64,000 nucleotides of DNA from Proteles cristata cristata (GCA_017311185.1 JAESUZ010001287.1:62001-126000), one strand, 5' to 3'. Positions 28,440 through 40,439 are shown, counted from the stretch's first letter. The notes: generated by a model not told the origin, from the letters alone. Program-made: numbers and translations.

Positions 28440-29215
28440 CCCCTCCCCAACTGTTTTAGATTATCCATTGCCTAGATTAGAAGGTGGGGCTACATCATTA
28501 AGCTTACCTAGTTCACTTTCTGGACCCCCTACAGATTTGAAGAGAAGCAAGCAGAGCAGTCACACAGATCCTTTCAGGGTGCAGAGCCTCCTAAGGAGAG
28601 ATATTTGGGGCAGGTCAGAGGGCACCATATGGCGGTACTGTCATTCTCCTTGCCTGAATAGCACAGTCTCTCTCTACCTGCCAAATTCCTAGTGTCCTTA
28701 TCTCTGGCCCCACAAAACTCCAGCCCTTGCTCCTCGTTTGTTAGATGTCACCTGTGCCAGCGTGATTTCTTGTACACAAGGATGTTTGGACAAAAATCTG
28801 CACATTTTCAAAGTTCTCTTCCTTCCAGCTACATACTTTCCTTTGTTGGCAAAATTCAGTCTCTGTGGACTATCATCAGTATGCAAATAACTCCAAAATC
28901 TAAATGTTTGGCTTTGGCCTCCTTTCAACTTATATAGACCTGCTGGGCTTTTTCCATAGACCTACGAGCAACTCACACTCAAGGCCAAAGCCAAATATTT
29001 ATTGGCTGCTCCCATCCATTATATTCAACCAAGTTCTCTCTGAGATGATGGCATCACTGGCCTTTCTCTACTGTCCAAGTGAAAACCCATTACCTATTCG
29101 CCCCCCCTCTTTCCATTGGCTCCTGATATCCAATAATCAAACCTCTCCACTTTATCTCTTCTATAATTCTTTCAGATATCTCCTCTTCCAGTTCCAACTG
29201 TCTTTTCCTTCTTCT
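28440..29215. other. Intronic sequence, possibly old LINE
   Basis: Pyrimidine-rich text near 29110-29220 (CCATTGGCTCCTGATATCCA) may be sense L2 remnant; not firm enough to name. Confidence 0.35.
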
Positions 29216-29219
29216 GTAC

Positions 29220-29970
29220 CTCTTACCCAGATTCATATAGTCAATAAATAATTACTGAGGATTCACCATGAATCAGGTGCAGCCAAAGGAATGTACTGGG
29301 GACCCAGAGGTGAACAAAGTAGACATGATTCTTGACCTCACAGAACTTCCATTCTAGGCAAGGAATATAGATCTTGAGCAAGTAAACAAATGAGCAAGAT
29401 CATCTCAAATAGCGATATGGATTATAAATAAAATAGAACCAGCTGATATGAAATGAACATCTCAGGCTGGGAGTGGGGAGTCAAAGAGAAAAGGATAGGG
29501 TACTACAGGCTGGCACTCTGTGAGGAAGTGATATTTGAGCTGAGGCAAGAAGACAGCCATGTAAAATTCTTCGAACAGCATGCTCTAGACATATGAAATG
29601 GCATGAACCAAAGCTCACATGTCTGAGGTCAGGGAACCTCATATGTCTGAGGTCACATGTCTTGGCTTGTTCAGGGAAGCAAGGAAGCCAGTGAACAGAA
29701 ATGAGAGTGTAGATCTGAGAAGCAGACAGGGGTCAAATTGTTCAGTGCCTCATGTACCACGGTAAGAACATGAATTTCATTCTAAGTATGATGGGAAGTC
29801 ACTTGGTTTTTAAAGTTGAGTTTAGGTTGCTGTGGAGATAATGGATTATAGGGGAGCAAGACTGGTTGTATGGCAGTGAGTTAGGAAAACATGGCGGGGA
29901 TCCAGGTGATAGATTTTGTGGCTGGACTAGGTTTGAGAGAGGATAAATGAGGGAAGGATTTTGCTTGCAT
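29220..29970 (-). mobile_element. L2 3' region
   Basis: Reverse-complement L2: AGTCAATAAATAATTACTGA, AGAACTTCCATTCTAGGCAA, AGGAAGTGATATTTGAGCTG, GTTGCTGTGGAGATAATGGA. Confidence 0.6.
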
Positions 29971-29994
29971 CATGCAGATACCGGTGCCAGGATC

Positions 29995-30190
29995 ATTATA
30001 TGGATCTGCTAATGTTCTCCTTCCTTCCATGCTTTTCCATCTCAGTTCATTCAACACAAGGCTGGCAATATCATCCTTCCAAAGATGCTGTCATTTGCCC
30101 AGATATCTTAATTGGCTCCCCACTGGTTTTAGAATAACGTTCTGGGTGTTGATCCAAAGCCCTATGCTATCTGGCCTCAACTACTTTAGA
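29995..30190 (+). mobile_element. L2 internal/3' fragment, sense orientation
   Basis: L2 words: AATTGGCTCCCCACTGGTTT, AGAATAACGTTCTGGGTG and CCCTATGCTATCTGGCCTCA. Confidence 0.6.
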
Positions 30191-30199
30191 GATATATAA

Positions 30200-31190
30200 A
30201 GGGGCTTTGCAAAGAAAGGAGAAAAGAGTTACAAAGCAGGTCAAAAGTTCTGAGGTAAGTCATTTCACAAACTGTGCTATGTAGAGGAAGTGGTGCTGGC
30301 TATTGTATGTGAAGAACCAGCATTCCTAGCTCTGGAGCTGCTCTCAATCTGAGAGGTTCTGTCTTAGATGAAAGAGTCACTGGTAATGCATAGAATAATG
30401 GTTTAACTTTACTTTAACTTCCAAGGGAAGACATAAGGTTTTAGGAACTAGAAAAAAATTAAGTAATCCCTTAGAATATGAACTAATAAGTGAATTGATT
30501 AATTTTGTTACGAATATTGACTTTGTTCATTCCCCTGAAATATAATATCCAATTACAGCGTAACTGAATACCTCACAACAAAATTTAATGGCCAATGAAA
30601 CTATAAAAAGAGAGACCTTGATAGAATAAAATCACGTCTCACATTGACCCTAAGAGTTCCCTTCCTCTCTGCCTTAAGCAAGCATTTCTTGGAAATTGGA
30701 AATTCATGTCAGGACCATCAAACCAAACTTGAGAAGTCGCCAGTACTATCTAGAGGAACAGAAGGGGGCAGTGTTATCACAGACTCTCACCTGGACTTGA
30801 GGTGCTGAGGAACTAACTGAACATTCTGAGTAACCCTGTTAACTTACCACCACCTCAGAGTGAATCTCAGTTTCAGTTGGTGGTTTCTTTCTATTTGCTA
30901 AGCCTCAAGTCCCGAAAAAAGTTAGTGATGAGGTCTCCCTCCCGGGGGTCTACCACTCTGCTGTGTCCTACCAAGCATTGTGAGAAAATGACTTCTTACT
31001 GCAGGCTCAAGAAAAACAAGCCCACTCTGTGTTTACGTTAGTTATTGTTTTGCCTTTTTACAGAACCGATGGTGAAAAAAAAAACCACCTGTATTGACCA
31101 TATGAGAAAAACACTTCATATTTAACACGTTAGCATCAGAGAGGCCCTAAGGATTTTTCCTTCAGTCCTTCCTGCCTTCCTTCATTCAGC
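30200..31190. other. Unique intronic sequence with a promoter-like patch
   Basis: CCAATGAAACTATAAAAAG near 30592 looks like part of an old LTR (CCAAT then TATA box), but no LTR ends could be found. Confidence 0.35.
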
Positions 31191-31192
31191 TC

Positions 31193-31228
31193 GCTTTCTT
31201 TCTTTCTTTCTTTCTCTTTCTTTTCTTT

Positions 31229-31283
<55 letters not shown>

Positions 31284-31378
31284 CTTTCTTTCTTTCCTTC
31301 CTTCTTTCTTTCTTTCCTCCAGTTCCTTTTCTTCCTTCCTTCCTTCCTTCCTTCCTTCCTTCCTTCCTTCCTTCCTTT
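31193..31378. repeat. Long (CTTT)n then (CCTT)n microsatellite
   Basis: About 185 bases of almost pure CTTT units followed by CCTT units on the plus strand. Confidence 0.95.
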
Positions 31379-32284
31379 ATCTTGCTTCCTTGCTTTCTTC
31401 TGCTAGGAAAATGGATATATATTCAGCTATACACCCAAAGACTTACTTAGAAACATTCACTGAATACCTGGTTCATGTAGAAAATGGAAAGGAAAGAGTC
31501 CTGGCCCTCAAGATAATTTGGCAAACAATTCTGGTGGTAGCTCCATGAAGGGAAAGCCTGAAAAACACCCTTTCAAACAAGGTAAAAATGTTTGAAGGAA
31601 TCTGAGTTTACACTTCAGAGTTTACACTGGAGAAATTGGAGGTAAATGAGAGGAAATATCCTGGCTAGACAGTGGTTGTAATTGCACCCTGAACGGTGCA
31701 ATCTAGGTTGGGGGGGGGGGGGAATTACTGTGCAGGAGGGAAAAAAACAGTTGAAAGAGAACGTGTGTGTGTGCAACAGGACTATGGAAGCTGGGAAAGA
31801 ACAGGGAATGATCCAGTCTGGCTGGAATGGAAGTACCTGTGGAGGAGATGAGGAGAGCTGCTGAGGAGTTTGCACTTAAGCCTGTGAAGGATGAATAGTC
31901 ATTGAGAGTCTCTCAGCAGGCAGACAGAAGCAAGCTTTTCAACAACAGCCATTCCCACAAGGTCACAGAGAGCTCGTCCACCCTTGTCCCACCATGTCCT
32001 TTCTCACTTCTCAGAAGAGATCCTCGCCCCTCAGCCATTTCCCTTAACAGCTCCACCAAAGGGTATGGCTTTGACATGGACTTTCTAATCACTTCAGGTT
32101 TTGCAATACTTTTGGAAAAATTTTTCCCCTCCCACTCATAGAAGGATGAGAAATAAAGGTAGAAGTTGTTCTCTGACCGTTTGGCCAAGTGAAGGAATGC
32201 ACACATTTAGTGCTTAACATGGAGCAACAATCAGCGAGACTCACCTAAAGCCAAGAGTGAGGATGCTTTATGTGTGTTGTTGTG

Positions 32285-32530
32285 TCTGTGTGTCCACTCA
32301 GTCACTCATTCAACAAGTATTTGTTGAGCATATTCCATAGGCCAGGCAGGCATGGCTCTAGGCATTAGGGATCAGCAGTGTAACCAAAAGGGCCAAAGCT
32401 CCTCCTTCATGAAGTTTATATTCTAGACAATAATCAACTGAACATATCAGGTGTCAGATGATGATAAGTGCAATCTGAAAAGGTAGGGCCAGGAGGACAT
32501 CGATTACATGGTGGAGCAGAGGAGCATTAG
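32285..32530 (-). mobile_element. L2 3' region
   Basis: Reverse-complement L2 end: TCATTCAACAAGTATTTGTT, GGCTCTAGGCATTAGGGATC, CTCCTTCATGAAGTTTATAT. Confidence 0.65.
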
Positions 32531-32684
32531 TAGCAAAGAGTGCAGAGGAGACAAGGAAGGAGGTGGGAGAAACGTGTACTCTTTGGTGGTTTAACCTTAA
32601 AAGGCTTTTTTTCTGGGCAGGTGAACTACAGTAAGTAATGATATTTAACAATCAATAGTAATGATAATAGATATAACAGCAATG

Positions 32685-33022
32685 TCTACTATTGTATCTA
32701 TAGAGACAGACACTGTGCTAGGCATTATTTCATTTATTCTTCACAGTTAACCAATAAATATTAGTAGTGTGATACTTTTTAGGTGCAAAGGAAATTAAGG
32801 GAAAGAAAGGAGAGAAGGCAGGAAGGCGGGAAAGAAGGTAGGAAGGAAGGAAGAAAGAAAGAAAAGGAGGAGGGGAGGGAAAAAGGAAAAGAAAAAAAAT
32901 AAAAAGAGAAAAATCAAGGCTCAAATAAATTGCATAGCCTGCCTAAGTCATCCTACTCATATGTACAGAGCGAGGATTTGAACGCAGACAGTCTGACTCC
33001 AGAGCCTGCACTCTTAACCCAG
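32685..33022 (-). mobile_element. MIR split by a purine-rich repeat
   Basis: Left arm: ACACTGTGCTAGGCATTATT. Right arm: CTCAAATAAATTGCATAGCC, AGGATTTGAACGCAGACAGT, TGACTCCAGAGCCTGCACTC. A (GGAA)n/(GGGA)n tract at about 32795-32915 lies between. Confidence 0.7.
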
Positions 33023-33190
33023 ACGCTGGATTGGGGTACAAAGATAAATAAGTCGTGGACTCTGTCCTGGAATTGCTCATAGTCTGGCTAGAGAGACAGG
33101 CTCATAAACAAATAATCCTAGTACAGTGATAGGAACTATAATCGAGGTATAATAGAGTTAAGGAGACACAGAGGAAAGAGTGACTAAGTG
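33023..33190 (-). mobile_element. L2 3' end
   Basis: Reverse-complement L2: GGGGTACAAAGATAAATAAG, TCCTGGAATTGCTCATAGTC, AGAGACAGGCTCATAAACAA. Confidence 0.55.
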
Positions 33191-33680
33191 CCTGACCGTG
33201 GGTGGGAAGGGGGGGAGTCATCAAAATGCAGACATTTGTGTTTATGTAATTCATTGCTCTCTCTGCGCCTGCTTACCACAACCAATCTGCAGTTCCTTCC
33301 AGAGACTCTTTCCGGTGGATTTCCCCAGTCTGTCTTCACAGGTTGTGGTTTGTCAGCCTCATCCTGCGTACAGTAAGTCGTTCTGACACAGGGGCCACAT
33401 AAACTCGTTAGAACCATTCTGGAGAAGGAAGAAAAATAATAAAAGAGCAATTTACCTTAAAAAACCCTCAGAAAAAGGATGAGGAATGTGACAACCAGGC
33501 GAAGTATAATGAGATAACCGTGCGTTGTTTTAATGGAAGAGAAAAGGGAAGAGGATGTTGGCTATCTACCGAAAAAACCCAAGGCCATGTGCATTGTTCA
33601 GGCAACTGAAAATAAAGTCACTCAGACAGGAAAACTGTATCCCATTACCCAGAAAAATTTGCCTTAAACATCCCATTCTT

Positions 33681-33861
33681 GGGGTGTCTGGGTGGCTCAG
33701 TCATTTAAGTGTCTGACTCTTGTTTCCTGCTCAGGTCATGATCTCACGGCTTTATGAGTTTGAGCCCCACATGCTTGGGATTCTCTCTCTCTCCCTCTCT
33801 CTGCCCCTCCCCCCACTTGCACTGGCTCTGTCTCTCAAAATAAATAAATAAACTTTTAAAA
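33681..33861 (+). mobile_element. CAN-SINE next to an L1 fragment
   Basis: Head GGGGTGTCTGGGTGGCTCAG and tail AAATAAATAAATAAACTTTT. Flanks CATCCCATTCTT (33669) and ATCCCATTCCTT (33863); a third copy follows the adjacent L1 at 34225. Confidence 0.93.
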
Positions 33862-33874
33862 AATCCCATTCCTT

Positions 33875-34224
33875 GAAATCTGGCCATGTGTAGCAACATG
33901 GATGGACCTTGAGGGTGTTATGAGTGAAATAAGTCAGGCAGAGATGGGCAGAGAAGGACAAATGTCATATGTTTGCACGTACAGGAGGATTAGGAGGAAC
34001 TTAATGGAGGACCATGGGGGAGAAGAAGGGGGAAATAGTGGGGGAGAGGGAGAGAGGCAAACCATGAGAGACTCTTGAATGTTGAGAACAAACTGAGGAC
34101 TGATGGGGGTGTGTGGGGGGGGGAATGGGCATAGAGGAGGGCGATTGTGGGGATGAGCACTGGGTGTTATATGGAAACCAACCTGACAATAAACTATTTG
34201 TAAAAATATATATATATTTTAAAA
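33875..34224 (+). mobile_element. L1 3' end fragment
   Basis: The sequence GAAATCTGGCCATGTGTAGC through the L1 3'UTR (AGTCAGGCAGAGATGGGCAG, ACTCTTGAATGTTGAGAAC) to a (TA)n/A-rich tail closely resembles the 3' part of the L1 at 34366-35034. It abuts a SINE at its left edge and shares that SINE's target-site word ATCCCATTCTT. Confidence 0.85.
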
Positions 34225-34365
34225 ATCCCATTCTTAACCTTGTCCACATAAGAACGTCACAAAATTCATGAATCTCCTGAAATTGTATGTAAAACTCTGT
34301 GTACCTGCTGCATGTTTTCTAGTTTATGGAGTTCACATAAATTTCAAAATAGTATGTGTCCCCCC

Positions 34366-35034
34366 TCTACACTGTTGGTGGGAATGTAAACTGGTGCAAA
34401 CCCTCTGGAAAACAGCGTGGAGGTTCCTCAAAAAATTAACAATAGAACTCCCCTATGACCCAGCAATAGCACTGCTAGGAATTTACCCAAGAGATACAGA
34501 AATGCTGATGCATAGGAGCACATGTACCCCAATGTTCATAGCAGCACTCTCAACAATAGCCAAAACATGGAAAGAGCCTAAATGTCCATCAACTGACGAA
34601 TAGATCAAGAAGATGTGGTTTATCTATACCATGGAATACTCCATGGCAATGAGAAAGAATGAAATCTGGCCATGTGTAGCAACATGGATGGAACTTGAGG
34701 GTGTTATGCTGAGCGAAATAAGTCAGGCAGAGAAGGACAGATACCATATGTTTGCACATATAGGTGGATTAGGAGGAACCTAATGGAGGGCCATCGGGGA
34801 GGAGAAGGGTAAAAATAGTTGGGGAGAGGGAAAGAGGCAAACCATGAGAGACTCTTCAATGCGGAGAACAAACTGAAGGCTAATGGGGGTGGGGGAGAGG
34901 GGAAGGGGAGTGATGGGCATGGAGGAGGGCACTTGTAGGGATGAGCACTAGGTGTTATATGGAAACCAACTTGACAGTAAACTGCTAAAAAAAATTTTTT
35001 TAAAGCACCTTAAAAAGTAAATAAATAAAATTAA
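34366..35034 (+). mobile_element. L1 3' end (ORF2 C-terminus and 3'UTR) with intact target-site duplication
   Basis: It begins within ORF2 (CACTGTTGGTGGGAATGTAA; translation [20 protein letters not shown]) and runs through the 3'UTR to an A-rich tail. It is flanked by the perfect direct repeat AAAATAGTATGTGTCCCCC (from 34347 and 35035). A stop interrupts the ORF2 tail near 34600. Confidence 0.9.
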
Positions 35035-35053
35035 AAAATAGTATGTGTCCCCC

Positions 35054-36243
35054 AAGTAGGTTCAGAGCTATACATTAAATATTTTCAGATTATATTAATT
35101 ATAGGCATAATTAAGAAGGGCTGAAAAGTCAAAGTGAATACTCTGATACCATTGTTATTCATCATATTCATCAAAATTCTTGCAAATTACTGATGCCACC
35201 AGGTCCCCACAAATGAGTTTAAGACCTCAGGTTCTGCACTTGATTATGTTGTATATAGTGACCTTTTATATTTCTTTTGGCACTTCTGTGTAGGAGGATT
35301 AGCTCTTGAGGGCTATCACTTAGTATTGGTTCTCATCCTTCATGTGAGTGTGTGAGGGGGAAGTATTTGACTGAGAAGGACAGTATCACATAACCCATCT
35401 CATGTTTTCAAGTTACACATCCCCTCCCACCCATCCCTACTCTGCCCCCTATGCTTATTCCAGTCCTTTACTGATACTGCCCAATAACAAACTGGGCCAG
35501 AGGCTGAAATGTCCTCTCTACTAACCATCAGCCTGGTCATTTTGGGGCAGCTGTCCTTTAGAGGTTAAGAAAAAAATACAGGATGAAAAAGTTCACTTCT
35601 AGACCCATAACTGTAAAGTGCACCAGAAAAATCGACCATTAAAGCTACCTTTATATTCTCATGGGCCTGCTATTGGAAGGCGTACGGAAAAAGAAAATCT
35701 AAGATGAGACTTTGGCCTTGGTGATTCCCTCCTGCTAGATAATAGTGAGTCTGAGAGTGACACAAGGCAAATATTGCCAGCTTTCCAGAAGTATAAAAGG
35801 TGAATTTGCAGAGAAGGATCACATCAACTGAAAAAGCCAGATGAATTCTTAAGATTTGGACAAGTTCACTATCAACCATAACATTTGCCTAACCTCTTCT
35901 CCATCAAAGAAGGCTTGCTCTTGCGACAAAGAGCAAGAAACCTATAATGACTACGATGATCAGAGCCTCTTGTCTATCTTAATGAAAATCAAGTCCGGAT
36001 ATGGAATGCATAAAAACGTCCCTAAGCTAGTCTCTGAACAAAGAGTGCTACCCAGTAAACCAATCACGTCCACTTCTGGTGGGGCTGGAGAGGGTGGTTA
36101 GGGAAGCAATGTCTCTCACAAATATCTGTTCATGAAATCACAGCCTGAGGTAGATTAGCTGCTGACAAAAATAGTCTAAGCAGGCTATTGGTTGGCTCTC
36201 CTCCTCTCACACTTTCAGCCCAATTAGAGACATGGGGAACCTG
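35054..36243. other. Unique intronic sequence
   Basis: Nothing recognised. Confidence 0.5.
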
Positions 36244-36256
36244 TAGGATAGCTTTT

Positions 36257-36484
36257 ATATTTTTTAAATTTTTTAAATGTTTTATTTATTTCTAGGAGAG
36301 AGAGAGAGAGACAGCATGAGCAGGGGAGGGTCAGAGAGAGAGGGAGTCACAGACTCTGAAACAGGCTCCAGGCTCTGGACTGGCAGTCAGCACAGAGCCC
36401 GACGCGGGGCTCGAACCCACGAACCGCGAGATGATGACCCAAGCGAAAGTCGGAAGCTTAACCAACTAAGCCACCCAGGCGCCC
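36257..36484 (-). mobile_element. CAN-SINE, young felid type
   Basis: Near-consensus with CGACGCGGGGCTCGAACCCA. Flanks TAGGATAGCTTTT (36244) and TAGATAGCTTTT (36485). Confidence 0.95.
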
Positions 36485-36529
36485 TAGATAGCTTTTTAAA
36501 GATAAAATCAAGACCTCTAAAGAAGATTT

Positions 36530-36738
36530 TTTTAAATGTTTTATTTATTTCTAGGAGAGAGGAAGACAGCGTGAACAGGGGAGGGTCAGAGAGAGAGGGA
36601 GTCACAGACTGGAACAGGCTCCAGGCTCTGAGCCGGCAGTCAGCACAGAGCCCGACGCGGGGCTCGAACCCACGAACCGCGAGATCATGACCCGAGCGAA
36701 AGTCGGACGCTTAACCGACTAAGCCACCCAGGCGCCCC
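36530..36738 (-). mobile_element. CAN-SINE, young felid type
   Basis: Near-consensus element only 45 bases from the previous SINE, in the same orientation. The long perfect duplication AAGACCTCTAAAGAAGATTT is at 36510 and 36739. Confidence 0.96.
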
Positions 36739-36999
36739 AAGACCTCTAAAGAAGATTTAATTAAGATCTTGTCTTGTGTTACATGAAGCAACCCATAGAT
36801 CAGCTATCAAAGAAGGAATTTAATAAATAAACAAGCAGTTACAAAGCCTACCTCTTGTCAGCCTTGAGTCATTAATGATTCCATAAAAACATCTCATTTC
36901 ACATTTTGCTCTATGTTGTATTAACAAAATTTAAATCTGAAGGAAAAGGGGGTCCAGAGGGATGTTTTATTATAGCTATAAAAATAAGCAATGCCTCCA

Positions 37000-37150
37000 T
37001 ATGTATACATATATACACATACACATACGTGTATACATATACATATAATCTATATATAGAGATTATATGTATATACATATACATCTATACATAGAGATTA
37101 TATATATAGAAATTATATATATAGTTATATATAATTATATATAATTTTTT
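37000..37150. repeat. AT-rich (TA)n/(ACAT)n region
   Basis: ATACATATACACATACACAT passes into ATTATATATAATTATATATA, with several palindromic stretches. Confidence 0.85.
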
Positions 37151-37484
37151 TATTTGAAGAAAACATTGAAATCACAACTGCTGTCACACTTCAGAATAAG
37201 ACTGTATTATAATTATTCAATCTCTTCTTGCTTAAAAAAACGTTCTTCTAAGAATGAAGTGAAAATGAAGACTGAATTATCATTTGATTTTATGCATTCA
37301 ATATGCATAGTTAGTATTATTACAATCATGAGCCAGAACAACGCATTATGGCATTGACAGGTGGAAAATCATCACGAGTAGTTTGCAATATACATAGTTA
37401 ACAGTCTGGGGGAAAAGTGAGTCTAAAAAATAAAATGGCATGAATCAAATCTTCCCAATAAACACATACGATGATTTGTGTTTC

Positions 37485-37550
37485 ATGAAGCATCAGGCAC
37501 AGTGCCTGGTACTTAAGAGGTGTTCAATAAGCAGTCATTGGGTGAACAGA
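37485..37550 (+). mobile_element. L2 3' terminus
   Basis: AGGCACAGTGCCTGGTACTT, AGGTGTTCAATAAGCAG. Confidence 0.55.
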
Positions 37551-37926
37551 TATATTGACTCATCCCCACCCCAATTTTGACCCCTTCATTTTTCAGTAAA
37601 AGAAGCTGAGGTAAAGAAAAGCTAAAAGGCAACTATTACATACCTCATGGTAAAACTGGCTCTAGAATGAGCCTCTGCCTCCTTCCAATTCGTTGAGGAC
37701 TACCGATTAGTGCATTTTTTTTTTATCACCACATTAAAGAATGACTATTCTAAAGCAAAATGTAAAAAAATATTTTATCTTAATCATTGTTTGCAAGATA
37801 TTAGTACTTTAATATATCTCTGGTATATTGCCTTTGACACTTTGTTCCTTGGAAGTGACTTGCCTCTAGAGAAAATGTGGACACTTGCCTAAGCAAATTG
37901 GTTAAAAACTACTTTTGCTTTCTTTT

Positions 37927-38138
37927 TTTTTAATGTTTTATTTATTTCTAGGAGAGAGAGAGAGAGACAGCATGAGCAGGGGAGGATCAGAGAGAGAGGG
38001 AGTCACAGACTGAAACAGGCTCCAGGCTCTGAGCTGGCAGTCAGCACAGAGCCGACGCGGGGCTCGAACCCACGAACCGCGAGATCATGACCCGAGCGAA
38101 AGTCGGACGCTTAACCGACTAAGCCACCCAGGCGCCCC
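37927..38138 (-). mobile_element. CAN-SINE, young felid type
   Basis: Near-consensus with intact CpGs. Perfect target duplication TACTTTTGCTTTCTTTT at 37910 and 38139. Confidence 0.96.
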
Positions 38139-38550
38139 TACTTTTGCTTTCTTTTAACAGGTGGAAGAGAGACTTTGCAGCTATGTTTATTTAAAAAAAT
38201 TAAAAACTAGAATGCTACTCAAGTTCTTCTAAATAAAACAGTCAATGCTTATGATGATCACTAGTTTTGACTGATAGTATGGATTTTTAAAAAACTTTTC
38301 AATCACATTCCCTTTGACTCAAAATAGGTACAGTTAGTCAGTTTTTTTTTAAAAAAAAAAAGGTGTCTAGCACCTACTTGGTATAATAGACTACACATTT
38401 ATATTTTTCCTCATATATTTATAAATTTTGGTTGCTTAGTGTAAGCCCTAATTGTTAGGTGTAAGCTGTGTTGGCCAAAGGAGAGTCTCTGATGTCTTTC
38501 CTGAGTAAATATCAGGCATTGGAGTTTGTGAGCTTCTGTTTCTTTCTGTA

Positions 38551-38750
38551 TTTTTTTTAATGCTTATTTATTTATTTTGACAGGGAGAGAGAGTGGGAGA
38601 GAGGGAGCAGTGGAGAGAGAAAGAGACAGAGAATCCCAAGCAGGTTCCATACTGTCAGCACAGAGCCAACACGGGGCTTGAACCCATATGAGATCATGAC
38701 CTGAGCCGAAATCAAGAGTCAGCACTTAAAGGGCTGAGCCCCCCCCCCCC
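38551..38750 (-). mobile_element. CAN-SINE, older
   Basis: Reverse-orientation SINE with the TTATTTATTTATTTTGACAG type of tail junction. The head is degraded and ends in a long C-run at about 38739-38750, directly against an L1. Confidence 0.88.
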
Positions 38751-39780
38751 AACAAGCATGTGAAAAGATGCTCAACATCACTAATTATTAGGGAAATGCA
38801 AATCAAAACCACAAGATATCACCTCATACTCATTAGAATGGCTACCATCAAAAAACAAAACCACAAGCATTGGCCGAGATGCGGAGAAATTGGAATGCTT
38901 GTGTGCTGTTGGTAGGAACATAAAATTCATCCACTGTGGAAAACAGTATGTTTCTCAAAAAAAATTTTAATTAAAAGTCAAAAAATTAAAAATTACTATA
39001 TGACTTAGCAATTCTACTTTTCAGTATATATCCAAGATAATTGAAATCAGGGTCTTGAACAGAACACATGTAAACCCATGTTCACAGCAGCATTATTGAC
39101 AGTAAGTAAAAGAAGGAAACAACCCAAATATCCATCCGTGGATAAAAGCATAGATAAAATGTGGTATACACATCCAATGGAATATTATTCAGTCTTAACA
39201 GGAAAAGAAATCCTGACCTGTGGTGCAGCATTGAGGAACATTGAAGATATTATGTTAAGTGGAATTAGACAATGACAGAAAGGCAAATATTGTATGATTC
39301 CAAGTATGTGAAGTATGCAGAGTTGTCAAATGTGTAGATATAGAAAATACAATTGTGGTGGCTGGGGCTGCAAGAAGGGGTAATGGGGAATTGTTTAAAG
39401 GGTATGGATGGGGTGCCTGGGTGGTTCAGTTGGTTGAGCATCTGAATCTTGATTTCAGGTCATGTCATGATCTTACAGTTTGTGAAATCGAACTCTGGTC
39501 GGGCTCTTCGCTGACAGTGCAGAACCTGCTTGGAATTCTCTCTCTTCTTCTCTCTTTGCCCTTCCCCTCCTCTCTCTCTCTCTCCCTCTCTCTCTTAAAA
39601 TAAATAAGTAAACATTGAGAAAAAAGGGTATGGAGTTTCAGTTTTGCAAAGTGAAAAGGTTATGGAGGTTGGTTGCACAACAATGTGAATACTGCACTGT
39701 ACACCTTAAAAATGGTTAAGATGATACATTGTATGTTATATGTATTTTGCTATAATTAAAAATAAAAAATTTTAATAAAA
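38751..39780 (+). mobile_element. Older L1 3' end, interrupted by a SINE
   Basis: It starts with AAAAGATGCTCAACATCACT and the typical AATGCAAATCAAAACCACAA of L1 ORF2. The translation at 39078-39275 includes KRRKQPKYPSVDKSIDKMW, the ORF2 C-terminus. The 3'UTR resumes after the SINE at 39409-39622 and ends in an A-rich tail near 39775. It is divergent and without intact coding capacity. Confidence 0.85.
39409..39622 (+). mobile_element. CAN-SINE inserted in L1
   Basis: Head GGGGTGCCTGGGTGGTTCAG, (CT)n body and AAAATAAATAAG tail. Target duplication AAAGGGTATGGA at 39397 and 39623. Confidence 0.94.
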
Positions 39781-40059
39781 AGAATTATTTAAGAATCTTT
39801 TTGTAGCCCTATAGGTAGCACGGTGCCTGCTGCAGCTGGTACTCCCTAACATTGAATAAATAAATGAATAATAATAAAATAAACCGGATGACAAAACATG
39901 TGAAGTGTGAGATAGTTTAAGAGGTTGAAATGTTGTAGAGTAAAATGGAATCAAATATCAAGCGCTATGTGAAAGATTTATTATGAGGATGAGAAGACAG
40001 AATCCATAGTAAAACATATATAATCATGGGGCCTGGGGTCTATAGATAGTCCTTCCAGT

Positions 40060-40200
40060 TTTGATTCATTAATTCACTTATTTTTATCATTTATAAAATA
40101 TTTATTGGGCACCTACCATTTGCCTGTCACCAGCACTGTTCATGTTCATCACTGAACAAGAGCATCCTGCCCTTGTGGGCTTATTTCTAGTGGGACGGGA
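40060..40200 (-). mobile_element. L2 3' end
   Basis: Reverse-complement L2: TTCATTAATTCACTTATTTT, TATTGGGCACCTACCATTTG, CAAGAGCATCCTGCCCTTGT. Confidence 0.5.
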
Positions 40201-40214
40201 GAGTGATGTTGAAT

Positions 40215-40295
40215 TTCTGGTTCTAGCTGGATGTGTGACATCAGGCAAGTCCCATGTTTTCTGGGTCCTAATTTCCTCATCTGTACAATGTGATG
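40215..40295 (+). mobile_element. MIR core fragment
   Basis: GTGTGACATCAGGCAAGTCC, CTAATTTCCTCATCTGTACA. Confidence 0.6.
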
Positions 40296-40439
40296 CACGT
40301 GGCAAGGGGGACAGGGGAAAGCTTTTCTTTGTTAACATTCCGAAAGATTTGAAAGTTACATGTAAATAGGAAACAAGGACATGAGAAACCACTAGGGGGC
40401 AAAATGAACATGACATAATAAACGTACTGATGTAAAATT

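Noticed and set aside
30580..30720. CCAAT/TATA pair suggesting another LTR
   Set aside because: No TG...CA ends or flanking duplication could be found, so it was left as unassigned.
31193..31378. Possible CRISPR-like repeat array
   Set aside because: Simple microsatellite without spacers; the genome is mammalian.
36277..36690. 137-codon frame with repeated motif (EREG-type repeats)
   Set aside because: It reads through two tandem SINEs in reverse orientation; the repetition is that of the SINE, not of a protein.
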